This document shows positions 40,319 through 49,011 of a stretch of 49,112 nt of DNA, one piece after another. The number at the start of each line of letters is the position of its first letter. The first letter of the stretch is position 1. The stretch covers positions 1 through 49,112 of the forward strand of contig JAJBUA010000009.1 of NCBI GenBank assembly GCA_020860565.1, in the 5' to 3' direction. The stretch is from Clostridiales bacterium (lineage in GTDB: Bacteria > Bacillota > Clostridia > Lachnospirales > Lachnospiraceae). Position numbers and translations under genes: made by a program. The notes under the pieces were generated by a model that was not told where the DNA came from, did no database searches, and saw only the letters and a list, made by a program, of their open reading frames with translations.

Positions 40319-41068
40319 ATGCAGGAACAGAGTACTTGCGTCAGCACAGCCAGAGGAGATATTATTGATGTTCATGCCCATGTCCTGCCGGGGGTAGACG
40401 ATGGCGCCCGCGACAGGGAGGAGTCCATAAGACTTCTGGAGATGGCTTACAGTCAGGGTGTGCGCGCAGTGATAGCAACGCCGCATTACTCCAGGCGAGG
40501 CAGGAACCAGGGTTATGAGGAGATTGCGGTCGGGCTGGAAGAGTGCTTCCGGCAGAAGCATCCGGATTTTCGGATCTGGGTCGGTCAGGAGACCTACTAC
40601 CATGAGGAACTGGCGGAGCGGTTAAGACAGGGGCTGGGTCATACGATGGCGGGAAGCCGGTATGTCCTGGTGGAATATGATACCGGCGTTTCTTTTCAGA
40701 CTCTCTGCCGTGGACTGCGTCAGCTGACGGACGCTGGCTATATCCCGATTCTGGCTCATCTGGAACGATATTCGTGTCTGTATGAAAAGGGAAGAGTGGA
40801 AGAACTGATCAGTCATGGCAGTAAGATGCAGATGAACTATGAAAGCCTGACCGGTCATTTTTATGACAGGCAGACACGGTGGTGCCGCAAACAGGTCCTG
40901 GAAGGACATATTCATTTATTAGGGAGTGATATGCATCGTCTGGATTTCAGGCCGCCGGAGATTACAGAGGCGCTTGCATGGCTGAAAAAGCATACAGATG
41001 CCGCAGTATGGGATCTTCTGGTCAGGAAAAATGCGGAGCGCATCATTCGTGATGAAATGATTCCGTGA
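40319..41068 (+). CDS. CpsB/CapC-type tyrosine-protein phosphatase (PHP family)
   Basis: 249 residues. Metal-binding PHP motifs are all visible: DVHAHVLPGVDDGA near the N-terminus, AVIATPHYS, LAHLERY in the middle and LGSDMHRLDFRPPE near the end. CpsB/YwqE phosphatases remove phosphate from the tyrosine tail of the CpsD kinase and so control capsule or exopolysaccharide export. Start ATG 40319 follows CAGGAGAATAGC. First gene of the operon with cpsC, cpsD and an LCP gene, the classical Gram-positive polysaccharide control order. Confidence 0.9.
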   Translation: MQEQSTCVSTARGDIIDVHAHVLPGVDDGARDREESIRLLEMAYSQGVRAVIATPHYSRRGRNQGYEEIAVGLEECFRQKHPDFRIWVGQETYYHEELAERLRQGLGHTMAGSRYVLVEYDTGVSFQTLCRGLRQLTDAGYIPILAHLERYSCLYEKGRVEELISHGSKMQMNYESLTGHFYDRQTRWCRKQVLEGHIHLLGSDMHRLDFRPPEITEALAWLKKHTDAAVWDLLVRKNAERIIRDEMIP

Positions 41069-41135
41069 GGGGATGATTTGTGAAATCCCTAAAATTAGAG
41101 AGGAGTAACGGTATCGTTACGCAAGATAAAGGGAA

Positions 41136-41924
41136 ATGGACAATAAGGACAGTATAAGAAACGGAGGAGATGATGTCATTGAGATTGATCTCCTGCAGCT
41201 TCTTCTGGAATTCAGAAAACGGATTGTGATGATCCTGATTGCGATTGCGGTGGGCGGCGTACTTGCGGGTGCGTTCAGTGTGTTTGCGCTGACGCCGCAG
41301 TATACGTCTTCCGCAATGGTATACATATTATCAAAGGAGACAACGCTGACGTCACTGGCAGATCTTCAGATCGGCAGCCAGCTGACGCAGGATTACAAAG
41401 TCATTGTGACAAGCCGGCCGGTGCTGCAGGATGTGATTGACCATCTGAGCCTGGATATGACTTATGAAGAGCTGGGTAAAAAGCTCACAATTGACAATCC
41501 GACGAATACGCGTATCCTGACCATTGAGGCGACGGATCCGGATCCGGAGATGGCAAAGAAAATTGTTGATGAAGTTGCGGCTACCTCGGCAGATTATATC
41601 GCGGACATCATGGAGATGACGCCGCCGAAGATTATTGAGAATGGTGTGGTACCGACAGAAAAAACCAGTCCGAGCAACACCAGGAATACGCTGATCGGAA
41701 TGCTGGCCGGTATGATTATTGTATGCGGGCTGATTACTCTGGAAGTAGTTATGAATGATTCCGTGCGTACAGAAGAGGACGTTACCAGATATCTGGAACT
41801 GTCTGTGCTTGCGTCGGTTCCGCTGCGTGAAAACGAAGTCGCAGAAGATAAAGAGGCGATGGCAAAAAACAAGCCTTCTTTGTCGGATAACGGCGGGACG
41901 AAGGGGAAACGGAGGAAGAACTGA
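41136..41924 (+). CDS. CpsC/Wzz-type polysaccharide co-polymerase and kinase activator
   Basis: 262 residues with the Wzz topology: a short cytoplasmic start (EIDLLQLLLEFRKR), transmembrane segment 1 (VMILIAIAVGGVLAGAFSV, about 31-49), an extracellular domain with YTSSAMVYILSKE, and transmembrane segment 2 (NTLIGMLAGMIIVCGLITL, about 188-206) preceded by PSNTRN. The C-terminal cytoplasmic tail activates the CpsD tyrosine kinase. The ribosome site is weak (GGGAAATGG). Its stop overlaps the ATG of cpsD (TGATG). Confidence 0.88.
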   Translation: MDNKDSIRNGGDDVIEIDLLQLLLEFRKRIVMILIAIAVGGVLAGAFSVFALTPQYTSSAMVYILSKETTLTSLADLQIGSQLTQDYKVIVTSRPVLQDVIDHLSLDMTYEELGKKLTIDNPTNTRILTIEATDPDPEMAKKIVDEVAATSADYIADIMEMTPPKIIENGVVPTEKTSPSNTRNTLIGMLAGMIIVCGLITLEVVMNDSVRTEEDVTRYLELSVLASVPLRENEVAEDKEAMAKNKPSLSDNGGTKGKRRKN

Positions 41925-42682
41925 TGCAGAAGCAGATGGTGACGCTGAAAAGCGAGAATCCGGATGATTATAATTATAATGAAGCAATCAAGACACTGAG
42001 GACCAATCTTCAGTTCTGCGGCAACAATATCCGTTCGGTGATGTTTACCAGTGCCATGCCGGATGAGGGAAAGAGTAATGTATCATTTTCCGCGGCTCAG
42101 TCGCTGGCGCAGATTGGCAAGAAAACACTGGTAATTGACTGCGATATCCGTAAGAGCATTCTGGTAACGCGCTATCATGTGGAGGCCGAAGTGAATGGCC
42201 TGACCCATTATCTGACGGGGCAGAAGCCGCTGAATGATATCGTGTACGGAACCAACGTAGAAAATATGGATGTGATTTTCGCGGGTCCGTATTCACCGAA
42301 GCCGACGGAGCTCCTGGAGGAGAATCTTTTTGCTGAGCTTATGGTTTACGCCAGACAGAACTATGATTATGTGATCCTTGACACTCCCCCGATGGCAAAT
42401 CTGATTGATGGAGCGATTGTGGCGCGTCAGTGCGACGGCGCGGTGATGGTGATTGAGAGCGGAGCGATCAGTTACCGGCTGGAACAAAGGGTCAAGGAGC
42501 AGCTTGTGAGGACAGGCTGTCCGATTCTGGGAGTAGTATTAAATAAGGTTGATATTTACCACGATTCCTATTATGACCGTTACGGAAAATATGGAAAGTA
42601 CGCAAAATATGGGAAATACGGTAAGTATGAAAAATACAGCAGATACGAGCGTTACGGGCAGGGGGATAAGACGCAGTCATGA
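41924..42682 (+). CDS. CpsD-type tyrosine-protein kinase (BY-kinase)
   Basis: 252 residues. Walker A SAMPDEGKSNVSF, Walker A' LVIDCDIRKS and Walker B YVILDTPP are present. The C-terminal 40 residues are a tyrosine cluster with repeated GKYGKY units (DRYGKYGKYAKYGKYG and onward), the autophosphorylation tail that CpsB dephosphorylates. At more than ten tyrosines the tail is longer and more regular than the usual 3-7. Overlaps cpsC upstream and the LCP gene downstream by four bases. Confidence 0.9.
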   Translation: MQKQMVTLKSENPDDYNYNEAIKTLRTNLQFCGNNIRSVMFTSAMPDEGKSNVSFSAAQSLAQIGKKTLVIDCDIRKSILVTRYHVEAEVNGLTHYLTGQKPLNDIVYGTNVENMDVIFAGPYSPKPTELLEENLFAELMVYARQNYDYVILDTPPMANLIDGAIVARQCDGAVMVIESGAISYRLEQRVKEQLVRTGCPILGVVLNKVDIYHDSYYDRYGKYGKYAKYGKYGKYEKYSRYERYGQGDKTQS

Positions 42683-43848
42683 GCTGGTTTCGCGACCACT
42701 ATATTCAGATAAGAAACACGCTGATTGGCGTGATCATGGTGGCGATCGTCCTGTTTGTCTGGTATGGCGTTGGGAAATACAGAGAACGCAGGGCTGTGGA
42801 AGAACTGGCTGCCATGCAGACGGAACAGTCCTCACAGCTTGCAGCGGAGGAGACATTTCCGGAGAACGCCGGATCAGAAACGCTTCAGACAGAAGAACCG
42901 GCAGGGGATGAACCGGTTCTGACACAGTCGGAACAGCTGTACCTCGCAGGACTCAATCAGAAGGAGCAGTTGATCCATCAGGAAGATGACACAGTGGTCT
43001 GGCAGGATAAAACCTATCGGCGCAACAGCTATATGAAAGCGATCCTCTGCATGGGAGTGGATCGCTCAGATACGATGACAGGGACAAGGAAGGTTGGAGA
43101 AGCCGGACAGGCAGACGGACTCTTCCTGATCGCGCAGGATACCGCGCGCAATCAGATCCGGATCCTGATGATTCCCAGAGATACGATGACGATGATCAAC
43201 GAGACCGATGATGAGGGAAATGACCTCGGCTGGTGGCTGGATCATCTGACGCTGGCCTTTGGTTTTGGCGATGGCAGTACGGACAGCTGTGAGAGGATGA
43301 CGGCGGCCGTTTCCGATCTGCTTTGTGATCTGGAGATCGACCATTACCTGGCAGTCAATACAGCGGTGATCGCGGATTTAAATGATGCGGTCGGCGGTGT
43401 GACGGTTACCATTCCGACAGAAGGAATGGAGAAAAAAGATCCGGCATTTATTATGGGAAGTCAGGTTACCCTGCATGGAAGCCAGGCAGAGGCATTTGTC
43501 CGCTACCGGGATATCGAAAAGGACAACAGCGCGATCAATCGTATGGATCAGCATAAAGAATATATCCGGCAGTACTTTCAGACGCTGCAGGAAAAATCCA
43601 GAGAGGACAGTAATATCGTCCCTGAACTTTTTGACAGGATCCAGGATTATATGGTCACGGATATGGATAAAGCGGAATACCTTAAGATCGCGGTGGATGC
43701 GCTGAGCAGCAGCGGTCTGGATGATGATTCCTTCTATGTATTGCCGGGGATCGGGATTACAACGGATCGGTTTGACGAATATTATGTGACCTTTAATCAG
43801 GCGATCCCGATGATATTACAGCTGTTTTACCGGGAAACAGCGTCATAA
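42679..43848 (+). CDS. LCP family (LytR-CpsA-Psr) glycopolymer ligase
   Basis: 389 residues. One N-terminal transmembrane segment (TLIGVIMVAIVLFVWYGVG, about 13-31), a Ser/Glu-rich spacer, then the LCP domain: AILCMGVDRSD, GQADGLFLIAQD, ILMIPRDTMT and AEAFVRYRDIEKD. Conserved Arg and Asp residues that hold the pyrophosphate-lipid are present. LCP enzymes attach polysaccharide or teichoic acid from a lipid carrier to peptidoglycan, on the outer face of the membrane. ATGA overlap with the kinase gene. Confidence 0.88.
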   Translation: MSWFRDHYIQIRNTLIGVIMVAIVLFVWYGVGKYRERRAVEELAAMQTEQSSQLAAEETFPENAGSETLQTEEPAGDEPVLTQSEQLYLAGLNQKEQLIHQEDDTVVWQDKTYRRNSYMKAILCMGVDRSDTMTGTRKVGEAGQADGLFLIAQDTARNQIRILMIPRDTMTMINETDDEGNDLGWWLDHLTLAFGFGDGSTDSCERMTAAVSDLLCDLEIDHYLAVNTAVIADLNDAVGGVTVTIPTEGMEKKDPAFIMGSQVTLHGSQAEAFVRYRDIEKDNSAINRMDQHKEYIRQYFQTLQEKSREDSNIVPELFDRIQDYMVTDMDKAEYLKIAVDALSSSGLDDDSFYVLPGIGITTDRFDEYYVTFNQAIPMILQLFYRETAS

Positions 43849-43902
43849 GCGCAATATACGGCACAGAGCAGCCGTTTATTGAAAATAAAAAAAGGATGGT
43901 GA

Positions 43903-44622
43903 ATGAAAATGAAAAAGTCATTGAAGGCTCTGCTTCTCGCCATGGTTCTGGTAATGGTGCCGGTAGCGTCATTTGCGGCAAGTTCCAGCACTACCACTAC
44001 AACCAGTGCAAGCAGAGACAACAGCAACAACGCGAGCGGTCACAGCAGCAGCGGTGGCGGCGGCGGAAGCTCCAGCAGCAGCTCGAGCAGCTCTTCCAGC
44101 ACAGTAGTTGCCGGCAGCAGCTCTTCGACCAGCAGCGGTATCGTTGAGGCGACGTATACGTCGGTAACAAACGGCCAGAGCGAGACCTGGAGTGTAGGCG
44201 CAACCTATACCAGACTGAACGACGGTGTTGTTACGGCTCTGGTTGGTGATGTAGCGACGGATGAACTCGAAGCAGCAAATCCGAGTACTGCATATGCGGC
44301 AGTAGGTATCTGCAAGCTGGCTGGTCTTCCGGAGTATGTGAAGACAATCATCGGGCAGGTAGATTATGGCGATATGAGTGCAGTTCCGGGAGTGGATCTT
44401 ACCGGTTACCAGACCTACGGCACAACGATCGCTGTAAGATCTGAGGCTGGCAGCGTAGCTACGATTTATTGCTCTGAACTTCCGGCAAGCGGCGCGAAGA
44501 TCCTGTTCTATAACAACTGGACTCAGACATGGTCGCTGATTGACTGCACAGTAGATGCAGAAGCTGGTACGGTTACCTTTGTGGCACCGACGTCCGGCAC
44601 AGCACAGATTGTTGGCGCGTAA
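43903..44622 (+). CDS. Secreted Ser/Gly-rich protein
   Basis: 239 residues. Signal peptide at 1-26 (MKMKKSLKALLLAMVLVMV, then VASFAA). A low-complexity linker of Ser/Thr/Asn/Gly follows (about 27-75), then a compact domain (YTSVTNGQSETWSVGATY; AVRSEAGSVATIYCSELP; YNNWTQTWSLIDCTVD). Homologous proteins often follow LCP or polysaccharide operons in Lachnospiraceae and may be surface-displayed; no catalytic motif is visible. ATG 43903 with AAAGGA 6 nt upstream. Terminator downstream. Confidence 0.6.
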   Translation: MKMKKSLKALLLAMVLVMVPVASFAASSSTTTTTSASRDNSNNASGHSSSGGGGGSSSSSSSSSSSTVVAGSSSSTSSGIVEATYTSVTNGQSETWSVGATYTRLNDGVVTALVGDVATDELEAANPSTAYAAVGICKLAGLPEYVKTIIGQVDYGDMSAVPGVDLTGYQTYGTTIAVRSEAGSVATIYCSELPASGAKILFYNNWTQTWSLIDCTVDAEAGTVTFVAPTSGTAQIVGA

Positions 44623-44684
44623 TCGGTCAACGATCCGTAAAGAATAATCGGTTTATGCTGATTAGGAAAACAGATAATGTAAGG

Positions 44685-44728
44685 AAGACGCCCCTGACGG
44701 TACCTGAGTGCCGCGGGACGTCTTTTTA
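44685..44728 (+). terminator. Terminator of the cps-type operon
   Basis: AAGACG-CCC...CGG pairs with CCG...GGG-CGTCTT (44685-44724), followed by TTTT. Confidence 0.75.
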
Positions 44729-44877
44729 CGTTATTTTTGCTGTTTTAATTTTTGCTGTTTGTGCAAAATATGCTTTTCTTTTTTGCTTCTATATACTAAA
44801 ATGATACTCAGTGATTTCGTGTGGCGGAGTGTCTTTATTGTACCGCCGCTTGATTACAGGCAGAGAGGTGGGCGTAT

Positions 44878-45738
44878 ATGTGGACAGCAGAGGGCTGGAA
44901 GGATTATGAGGTGATTGACTGCTCCGGCGGAGAGAAACTGGAGCGGTGGGGAGATTATCTTCTGATCCGCCCGGATCCGCAGGTGATCTGGAATACACCG
45001 AAGGAGCATCGCGGATGGACGCATCCGGACGGACATTATCACCGCAGTGCAAAGGGCGGAGGCGAGTGGGAGTTCTTTGGACTTCCGCAGCAGTGGACGA
45101 TCCGTTATCGGGAGCTTACCTTCCATTTAAAACCATTCAGCTTCAAGCATACGGGACTTTTCCCGGAGCAGGCGGTCAACTGGGACTGGTTTGCTGCCCG
45201 GATCCGTAGTGCGGGACGCCCGGTGAAGGTGCTAAATCTCTTTGCTTATACCGGAGGCGCGACGATCGCGGCGGCAAAGGCCGGAGCGGCGGTTACACAC
45301 GTCGATGCGTCAAAGGGGATGGTCTCCTGGGCGCGGGAAAACGCGGCCTCCAGCGGCCTCGCGGATGCGCCGATCCGCTGGCTGGTGGACGACTGCCGCA
45401 AATTTGTCGAGCGTGAGATCCGGCGCGGAAACCATTATGACGCGGTGATCATGGATCCGCCCTCTTACGGGCGTGGGCCGAAGGGAGAGATCTGGAAGAT
45501 CGAGGATTCGATTCATTCCTTTGTGCAGCTGTGCGCGCAGGTACTGACCGATGCTCCGCTGTTTTTCCTGATTAATTCTTATACGACCGGATTGGCGCCG
45601 GCGGTGCTCAGTTATCTGATATCAACGGAGCTGGTCCCGCGTTATGGCGGACATGTGATCTCCGATGAAATCGGGCTCCCGGTCAAAGAGAGCGGATTGA
45701 TCCTTCCGTGCGGCGCGTCGGGGCGATGGGAAAAATGA
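44878..45738 (+). CDS. Class I SAM-dependent methyltransferase (RlmI-like, rRNA)
   Basis: 286 residues with the layout of 23S rRNA m5C methyltransferase relatives: N-terminal strand domain (RWGDYLLIRPDPQ; KHTGLFPEQAVNW), SAM motif I VLNLFAYTGGATIAAAKAGA, motif II THVDASKGMVSWARENA, and catalytic-type motif IV VIMDPPSYGRGPKGEIW. Target base cannot be fixed from sequence. Start ATG 44878 follows GAGAGGTGGGCGT. Chromosomal housekeeping-type gene. Confidence 0.8.
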   Translation: MWTAEGWKDYEVIDCSGGEKLERWGDYLLIRPDPQVIWNTPKEHRGWTHPDGHYHRSAKGGGEWEFFGLPQQWTIRYRELTFHLKPFSFKHTGLFPEQAVNWDWFAARIRSAGRPVKVLNLFAYTGGATIAAAKAGAAVTHVDASKGMVSWARENAASSGLADAPIRWLVDDCRKFVEREIRRGNHYDAVIMDPPSYGRGPKGEIWKIEDSIHSFVQLCAQVLTDAPLFFLINSYTTGLAPAVLSYLISTELVPRYGGHVISDEIGLPVKESGLILPCGASGRWEK

Positions 45739-45775
45739 GTTCACAACGAAGCAGAGTGAGGGAGGGCAAATCTGT

Positions 45776-46939
45776 ATGAAATTATCCGAATTATACGAAT
45801 ATATTGATTCACAGGAGAGACAGATGATGAATCTGTGGCGCCATCTGGTAGAGATGGAGAGCTGGTCACAGGATGTGCAGGGGGTAAAGCAGCTGGCTGC
45901 TCATCTGGATACTTATTTCAGCGCGATGGGACTGAATACCCGCCAGTATATCTTTGAGAACAGCGGTCCGAGTCTGGTCGCATTTAACCGGGCGGCGGAT
46001 CTCCCGTCGGTCATACTGATGGCTCATATGGATACCGTTCATCGTCCGGGAAGCTTCGGGAAAGATCTGTTCCGCCGGGATGGAGATTTTATCTGTGGCC
46101 CCGGTGTGTATGACTGTAAGGGCGGCATCGTGATCGCGATCCTGGCGATGAAGGCGCTGCAGAGATTTGGTTACGACAGACGTCAGATCAAGATCGTTCT
46201 CTCCGGAGATGAAGAAGTCGCTCATGAGCTGTCAAATGGAAAGGGAGCGGAGGTCTATCAGCAGGAAGCAGAAGGATGTGCGCTGGCTTTTAACTGTGAG
46301 AGCGGCATGATGAACGGCGACGTCGTCACGCAGCGCAAGGGCGGCGCGATTGTGAAGATCCAGGTTCATGGGATCGCGGCACATTCCGGAAGAAATCCTC
46401 TGGATGGAGCGAGCGCTGTCAAAGAAGCGGCCCGCATGGTTCTCGCAATCGAGGAACTGAACGATTATAATGATACCTATTTTAACTGCGGCAAGATCAC
46501 AGGCGGCGACGGAGCCAATGTGATCCCGGCTGAGTGCGAGCTCACAGTGGGTGCGCGTTTCTCAACAAACGCGGGATTTGACGTAGCGATCGAAAAACTC
46601 AAAAAGATCTGCGAGACCTGCAGCGATCCACGGATCACGGCGGAGATGAAAGTAACGGCGACCTTCCGCGCGATGGAGCTGACGCCAAAGACAGACCGGC
46701 TTTTTGCTGAATATAAAAAAGCCTGTGTCGAACTCGGCTTTGCGGAGCCGCAGGCACTGGTCTCAGGCGGATGCTCCGACGCGGCTTATATCACGATGGA
46801 GGGGATCCCCGTGCTGTGCGGAGTAGGCGCGCGCGGACGGGACAATCACGCGCTCACCGAACGTGCGGTAGCCGCCTCTATCCGCGAACAGGCAAAGAAA
46901 CTGGTGACGACGATAATCGGATTGCCGGACGACTTCTGA
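45776..46939 (+). CDS. M20-family metallopeptidase (carboxypeptidase G2-like)
   Basis: 387 residues. Di-zinc ligands are visible: MAHMDTVHRPG, GPGVYDCKGG, SGDEEVAHE with the catalytic Glu, FNCESG, and the C-terminal SGGCSDAAY. The dimerisation insert starts KIQVHGIAAHSGRNP. M20 enzymes split acyl-amino-acid or dipeptide substrates; the specific substrate is not evident. Separate unit between the methyltransferase gene and a terminator. Confidence 0.88.
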   Translation: MKLSELYEYIDSQERQMMNLWRHLVEMESWSQDVQGVKQLAAHLDTYFSAMGLNTRQYIFENSGPSLVAFNRAADLPSVILMAHMDTVHRPGSFGKDLFRRDGDFICGPGVYDCKGGIVIAILAMKALQRFGYDRRQIKIVLSGDEEVAHELSNGKGAEVYQQEAEGCALAFNCESGMMNGDVVTQRKGGAIVKIQVHGIAAHSGRNPLDGASAVKEAARMVLAIEELNDYNDTYFNCGKITGGDGANVIPAECELTVGARFSTNAGFDVAIEKLKKICETCSDPRITAEMKVTATFRAMELTPKTDRLFAEYKKACVELGFAEPQALVSGGCSDAAYITMEGIPVLCGVGARGRDNHALTERAVAASIREQAKKLVTTIIGLPDDF

Positions 46940-46950
46940 TCCCATAGGAA

Positions 46951-46985
46951 ATGCGTCCTGCGAAGGCAGGATGCATTCTTTATTC
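46951..46985 (+). terminator. Intrinsic terminator after M20 peptidase
   Basis: ATGCGTCCTGC (46951-46961), loop GAAG, GCAGGATGCAT (46966-46976), then TCTTTATTCTT. Confidence 0.85.
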
Positions 46986-47035
46986 TTAATCGTATAATCG
47001 TAATGAAAACGTAAAGGTTCCGTGTCAGATTTTAG

Positions 47036-47064
47036 TTGAATAATCTCCAAGATGTTGTTAAAAT
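47036..47064 (+). promoter_or_regulatory. Promoter of the cell-wall-binding-repeat gene
   Basis: TTGAAT (47036-47041), 17 bp, TAAAAT (47059-47064), about 80 bp before the start. Confidence 0.6.
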
Positions 47065-47142
47065 AAAAATCAGGTGTAACCGTTTGCTATAAATTTACCG
47101 GACGGTTACGTGATGGATGAAGCAAAGGAGACGGGGAACGAT

Positions 47143-48531
47143 ATGAAGAAAAGCTATATGGCAATGTCCCTGCTGGCACTGGCTCTGACGTTTGGCGTCG
47201 CTGTGCCGGACTGCTACGCGGCCGAGGGCTGGGTGCAGGAAAGCGGCGGCTGGGTATATTATAAGGCAGACGGCACAAAGGTTACCGATGGCTGGCGGAA
47301 AGGCGCCGATGATAAATGGCGTTATCTCAACAGTTACGGTTATATGGCAGTCAGCAGTTGGGTGGACGACGACGAATATTACGTGGACAGCAGTGGGATC
47401 ATGCTGGAAAATCAATGGCTGCAGGTGGCCAACAGCGAGAGTGACAGCGGCTACGATTATTATTATTTTTCGAGTACAGGAAAGGTCGTAAAAGACAAAT
47501 GGTCCAAGATCAATGACAACTGGTATCATTTTGACGACGAAGGCGTGATGGAAACCGGCTGGATCCTGGATGATATGTATTATTGCGATGAGAACGGCGT
47601 GATGCTGACCGGCTGGCAGAGACTGTATCCGCCGGAGGATTATGAGGACGACAGCACGAGCAACCCTTCTCCTTATGATGTAGATCTGGACGACGGAAAA
47701 TACTGGTATTACTTTTCCTCCAGCGGCAAAAAGACTGTCCCCAGTGATGACAGTGATACCGAGGTCGTTACCAAGAAAATCAACGGCACCTACTATGCGA
47801 TTGATGAGAGCGGAGCACTGCAGTATGGCTGGGTGTGCACGACCGGAGACGAGTCCGATGACATAGCAGATTACCGTTTCGTAAACAGCGACGGCACCGT
47901 CCGCACCGGCTGGTATTCCCTGGAGCCGCCGGAGGACCTGCGCAACAATTACGAACATGACGTCGAGTGGTTTTACTTTACCAGCAAGGGCGTCCCGACC
48001 GTAGGACCGGAAAAAGGCGAAGCGACAACCAGCGACTTAAAGAAGATCAACGGCAATACCTACTTATTTAATATATACGGCAATCCGGTATACGGCCTGC
48101 AGAAGGTCTACACAAACTCAAGCAGCGGCGAATATACTGCCTATTACTTCGGAACTTATGAGCAGAGCTCGATGCTGAAAGGCAAATATACGATCGACAT
48201 CGGCGGAGACAAGGAACAGTATTATTTCACGAGCACCGGCAAGGGTTATACCGGTGTATCCAGCAACTACCTGTATTACATGGGTAAGCTGCAGAAGGCA
48301 GATTCCGACACAAGATATATGGTCTATTCCATTGAGGAAAGCGACGGAAGCTATAAAAATTATGTCGTAAACACCTCAGGTAAAATTGCCAAGAGCACGA
48401 CTGTCAAAGATAAGAGCGGGACAAAGTACAAGACCAACTCCAGCGGCATCCTGATCGAGGAGGACGATGAAACCGACGTAGATGGAGTCTACAACCTGCC
48501 GGAAGAACCGGACTGGGGTTGGGACGACTGA
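47143..48531 (+). CDS. Secreted protein with cell-wall-binding (choline-binding-like) repeats
   Basis: About 462 residues. Signal peptide MKKSYMAMSLLALALTFGVA ending near CYAAEG, then many aromatic/Gly repeats such as WVYYKADGTKVTDGWRK, WYHFDDEGVMETGWI, YYCDENGVMLTGW and YFTSKGVPTVGPE, the pattern of cell-wall-binding repeats that fold into beta-hairpins and bind teichoic-acid choline or polysaccharide. There is no obvious enzymatic domain; the acidic tail DETDVDGVYNLPEEPDWGWDD ends it. ATG 47143 is chosen for the signal peptide and preceding GGGGA/AGGAG; ATG 47110 is earlier without a ribosome site. Confidence 0.75.
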   Translation: MKKSYMAMSLLALALTFGVAVPDCYAAEGWVQESGGWVYYKADGTKVTDGWRKGADDKWRYLNSYGYMAVSSWVDDDEYYVDSSGIMLENQWLQVANSESDSGYDYYYFSSTGKVVKDKWSKINDNWYHFDDEGVMETGWILDDMYYCDENGVMLTGWQRLYPPEDYEDDSTSNPSPYDVDLDDGKYWYYFSSSGKKTVPSDDSDTEVVTKKINGTYYAIDESGALQYGWVCTTGDESDDIADYRFVNSDGTVRTGWYSLEPPEDLRNNYEHDVEWFYFTSKGVPTVGPEKGEATTSDLKKINGNTYLFNIYGNPVYGLQKVYTNSSSGEYTAYYFGTYEQSSMLKGKYTIDIGGDKEQYYFTSTGKGYTGVSSNYLYYMGKLQKADSDTRYMVYSIEESDGSYKNYVVNTSGKIAKSTTVKDKSGTKYKTNSSGILIEEDDETDVDGVYNLPEEPDWGWDD

Positions 48532-48555
48532 TAAACAAAAGATGTTTTATAAATG

Positions 48556-48590
48556 AACAGGACAGACGGTTTCTCCGCCTGCCCTGTTTG
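48556..48590 (+). terminator. Terminator-like hairpin
   Basis: AACAGG-ACAG-ACGG pairs with CCG-CCTG-CCCTGTT (48556-48588). T tract weak. Follows the repeat-protein stop by 24 bases. Confidence 0.5.
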
Positions 48591-48731
48591 CGAAATGGAA
48601 GAGAAAATCAGAGGAATCTATTCGCGTAAAACTCTGTGATCGAATGACAGAGCTGATATCTCTTATATTAATAATTGCCAGTATAGCTCCTGATGAGTTA
48701 AGCATTATTCTATATGCCAATAAAGTAGTCC

Positions 48732-48911
48732 CCGAGCGAAAAGAATCTCCGCAGAGGACATTTTTCACGTCGGCACTTAGTGAGCAGGATGCTTTTCCTG
48801 CGAGCTTATGCCTTAGTATCCCTATGACGTGCCGGTGACAACGTCATAGGGAGTACCGCTACGTGAAAATCTAAGCGCAAGCGGTCCTCGGAGGAGATTC
48901 TTTTCGCTCAG
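48732..48911. repeat. ~180-nt multi-helix palindromic element (possible structured RNA)
   Basis: Nested helices: GAGCGAAAAGAATCTCC (48734-48750) with GGAGATTCTTTTCGCTC (48893-48909); GAGGAC (48754-48759) with GTCCTC (48884-48889); TTTTCACGT (48762-48770) with ACGTGAAAA (48861-48869); GCAGGA/TCCTGC (48784-48801); CCCTATGACGT (48820-48830) with ACGTCATAGGG (48841-48851). A further CGGCAC (48771-48776) is complementary to GTGCCG (48829-48834), so a pseudoknot is possible. No protein frame explains it. Sits in 580 bp without a gene. Confidence 0.6.
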
Positions 48912-48976
48912 GGACGGACGGGTTACCAATATGATTACTCTTGCAGCATTTCCTGCCAAATTTCCGAAAAAAACAC

Positions 48977-49005
48977 TTGCATTTAAAAACAGAATATGGT
49001 AAGCT
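48977..49005 (+). promoter_or_regulatory. Promoter near right edge
   Basis: TTGCAT (48977-48982), 17 bp, TAAGCT with TGG before it (extended -10; 49000-49005). Points right, toward a gene outside the window. Confidence 0.5.
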
Positions 49006-49011
49006 ACAAAG

